DNA of 21,111 nucleotides from a virus. The notes below the pieces were generated by a model that worked only from the letters and a program-made list of their open reading frames with translations, had not been told where the DNA came from and searched no databases. Each line of letters begins with the position of its first letter. Position 1 is the stretch's first letter. The stretch spans positions 1 to 21,111 of the IMG/VR virus record IMGVR_UViG_3300023116_000434; one strand, 5' to 3'. This document shows positions 20,194-21,111 of the stretch, piece by piece. A program made the position numbers and the translations under genes.

Positions 20194-20347
20194 GACCGAG
20201 CCTGAAGAGGATCGGTTTAGGAAAGAGCATCAGTTCAAAACGTTTAGCGACGAGAGAGACGTGGTGCTCAGCGAGGAAGTCGATGACGAGCGACTAAGCG
20301 CGCACCTGGCGAAGGCAACATGCGAGGACGGAACATGCGATTTATAA
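19964..20347 (+). CDS. DUF3310 protein (T7 gp1.7-like family)
   Basis: A 127-aa protein. The N-terminal 60 residues match DUF3310: VGGAHYKSFKIQPIVFCEANGL, IASNIIKYACRYKTIRRHG and EDLRKIIHYAEIAIQMELE. This family includes T7 gp1.7, reported as a nucleotide kinase acting on dTMP/dGMP, so a role in nucleotide supply or resistance to nucleotide analogues is possible. The C-terminal 60 residues are acidic and not conserved to my eye. The ATG at 19964 has GGAGG upstream. Its last bases contain the start of the hidden 42-aa gene. Confidence 0.82.
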   Translation: MSALERQVGGAHYKSFKIQPIVFCEANGLSPIASNIIKYACRYKTIRRHGVLRPNVEDLRKIIHYAEIAIQMELEAETEPEEDRFRKEHQFKTFSDERDVVLSEEVDDERLSAHLAKATCEDGTCDL

Positions 20348-20463
20348 AACGTCGTCGATGGGGAGATAACTACGAGCCGCTTCTTACTTGCGTCACCGCG
20401 CACACGATTTGGCTATTCAGTCTTTGCGTGCTTGTTTCTATTGGGGTGCTGCTGTGGAATTGA
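20335..20463 (+). CDS. Small single-pass membrane protein (42 aa)
   Basis: A 42-aa frame starting MRFIKRRRWGDNYEP. The N-terminus is strongly basic (KRRRW) and residues about 21-41 (AHTIWLFSLCVLVSIGVLLW) form one hydrophobic helix, so an N-in single-pass inner-membrane protein is expected. The ATG at 20335 overlaps the DUF3310 stop region by 13 bases with GAGGACGG as ribosome binding site, and its stop overlaps the excisionase-like start by 10 bases. It is far too hydrophobic in the right pattern to be chance read-through. Candidates are a superinfection-exclusion protein or a small regulator of a membrane process; nothing in the sequence decides. Confidence 0.62.
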   Translation: MRFIKRRRWGDNYEPLLTCVTAHTIWLFSLCVLVSIGVLLWN

Positions 20464-20711
20464 ACACCGTATCAAGAGAAAAGCTCGCCAGCATGATCGG
20501 GATCAGCGAAGACACCGTTAGAGGATGGACCGATCGACATTTCGAGCGAGGTTTACACTACACTGTCATTGGCAAGACAACGTTGTATTACCTGGAAGAG
20601 GTTGGCGAATGGCTCGAATCGCAGAGGGGATCGAAGAAAGGGGCTCAGGGCTCCGCATCCATTTCTCATGGAAGGGCCGCAGGTACAAAGAGACTCTTGC
20701 TGGCCCGGTAA
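20454..20711 (+). CDS. Excisionase-like helix-turn-helix protein
   Basis: An 85-aa basic protein. From the GTG at 20454 it reads VELNTVSREKLASMIGISEDTVRGWTDRHFERGLHYTVIGKTTLYYLEEVGEWLESQR in pieces: a winged helix-turn-helix (residues about 5-30) and the wing HYTVIGKTTLYYLEEVGEWL, a pattern shared by phage excisionases that bend attachment-site DNA. The frame is open upstream to 20388, but that part lies over the membrane-protein gene and has no ribosome binding site. It overlaps the integrase start by 103 bases, the usual arrangement of xis and int. Whether it drives excision or only represses is not visible. Confidence 0.72.
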   Translation: MELNTVSREKLASMIGISEDTVRGWTDRHFERGLHYTVIGKTTLYYLEEVGEWLESQRGSKKGAQGSASISHGRAAGTKRLLLAR

Positions 20712-21111
20712 CTGCCGCGCTCATAAAGCGCGCAATCAAGCGCCGCGAGTGGCTGCTGTCGCGACTTCAGGTTGGGCTTCCGATCGAAGAGCAATCAGGC
20801 AAGCTCTTGCGCAACGCCGCGATCGATTGGCTTGATTCCCTAGACGTTAAGCGCTCCACGCTGATGAGCTACCAGGCGCTTTATCGATCGCACTGGCAAG
20901 TTTGGGAATCGCTCGCGGTCGATAGCATTACGCCCGGCATGATCAAGTCCCTGATCAATCAGAAGGACATCTCGTCCAAGACCAAGCGTAATGCGTTGAT
21001 CGTGCTGTCGGGCATCTTGCGTCACGCAGACGTTAATCCGAACCCCTGCGCAAACATTCGGTTTCGCAAGCAACAGAAAAAACCGATCGAGCGTTATCGA
21101 CCGGCAGAACT
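20609..21111 (+). CDS. int: Tyrosine integrase, N-terminal part (runs off the right edge)
   Basis: The first 167 codons of a phage integrase. The N-terminus is an arm-type DNA-binding domain of the DUF3596 kind: EERGSGLRIHFSWKGRRYKETLAG, then ALIKRAIKRREWLLSRLQVG (residues about 8-56). Next is a SAM-like core-binding domain: LLRNAAIDWLDSLDVKRSTLMSYQ, WESLAVDSITPGMIKSLIN, SSKTKRNALIVLSGILRHA (about 70-145), followed by NPNPCANI and RYRPAEL leading to the catalytic domain outside the window. The R-H-R-Y residues are therefore not seen. The ATG at 20609 has GAGG 7 bases upstream. The arm domain indicates control by excisionase and probably attachment arms nearby. Confidence 0.88.
   Translation, partial: MARIAEGIEERGSGLRIHFSWKGRRYKETLAGPVTAALIKRAIKRREWLLSRLQVGLPIEEQSGKLLRNAAIDWLDSLDVKRSTLMSYQALYRSHWQVWESLAVDSITPGMIKSLINQKDISSKTKRNALIVLSGILRHADVNPNPCANIRFRKQQKKPIERYRPAE

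Noticed and set aside
20388-20453. Longer N-terminus for the excisionase-like protein
   Set aside because: It covers the membrane-protein gene, has no ribosome binding site and adds nothing like the family; the GTG at 20454 fits better.

Overview
The window looks like one continuous piece of a temperate, tailed double-stranded DNA phage or prophage with a podovirus-like (SU10-type) head module. The evidence is a head and packaging block (small and large terminase, portal, scaffold, major capsid protein, adaptor), a Cro/CI-type divergent switch, a phage recombination module and a tyrosine integrase entering the right edge. The style of the small genes and the Sak4/DUF669/DUF3310/DUF6321 set recall phages of marine gammaproteobacteria, but the host is an inference. 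No tRNA, rRNA, CRISPR or chromosomal housekeeping gene was seen.

Layout. The left two thirds (1-14682) is transcribed mainly leftward. Reading from the switch, the order is: Cro-like repressor, PrimPol-helicase, HNH protein, an iteron-rich origin-like region (11745-12089), a small acidic protein, a PD-(D/E)XK-like nuclease, a zinc-ribbon protein, small terminase, then an interruption (10468-8735), large terminase, a lysine-rich microprotein, an ADP-ribosyltransferase-like polyvalent protein, portal, a small protein, scaffold, major capsid protein, a 108-aa head protein and the start of an adaptor gene. The interruption holds a rightward two-gene island with its own candidate promoter and a strong terminator (a moron-like unit with a DUF6321-type protein), plus a leftward serine recombinase whose 3' end overlaps the large terminase start.

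The right third (14866-21111) is transcribed rightward: short CI-like repressor, an unknown coupled gene, an operator-covered promoter, then a tight early operon of a Sak4 partner, a Sak4-like RecA-fold ATPase, a DUF669 protein, an Fe-S RecB/Cas4-type exonuclease, a C5-cytosine methyltransferase, several small genes, a DUF3310 protein, a hidden 42-aa membrane protein, an excisionase-like protein and the integrase. Four inverted repeats built from GTAAAC/GTTTAC arms with 5-bp spacers lie at the divergent switch and at the early promoter, so one repressor probably controls both.

The most striking observation is a 327-codon open frame lying almost entirely inside the cytosine methyltransferase gene on the same strand (18440-19423). 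It is not a featureless shadow: it contains three WPTPT repeats and an LNPTWVEWLMGLPLGWTDL segment that resemble, from memory, a recurring phage protein family. This suggests a conserved overprinted gene. Other points of interest are the polyvalent ADP-ribosyltransferase with a substituted catalytic position, two unrelated recombinases in one phage, and the iteron cluster next to PrimPol.
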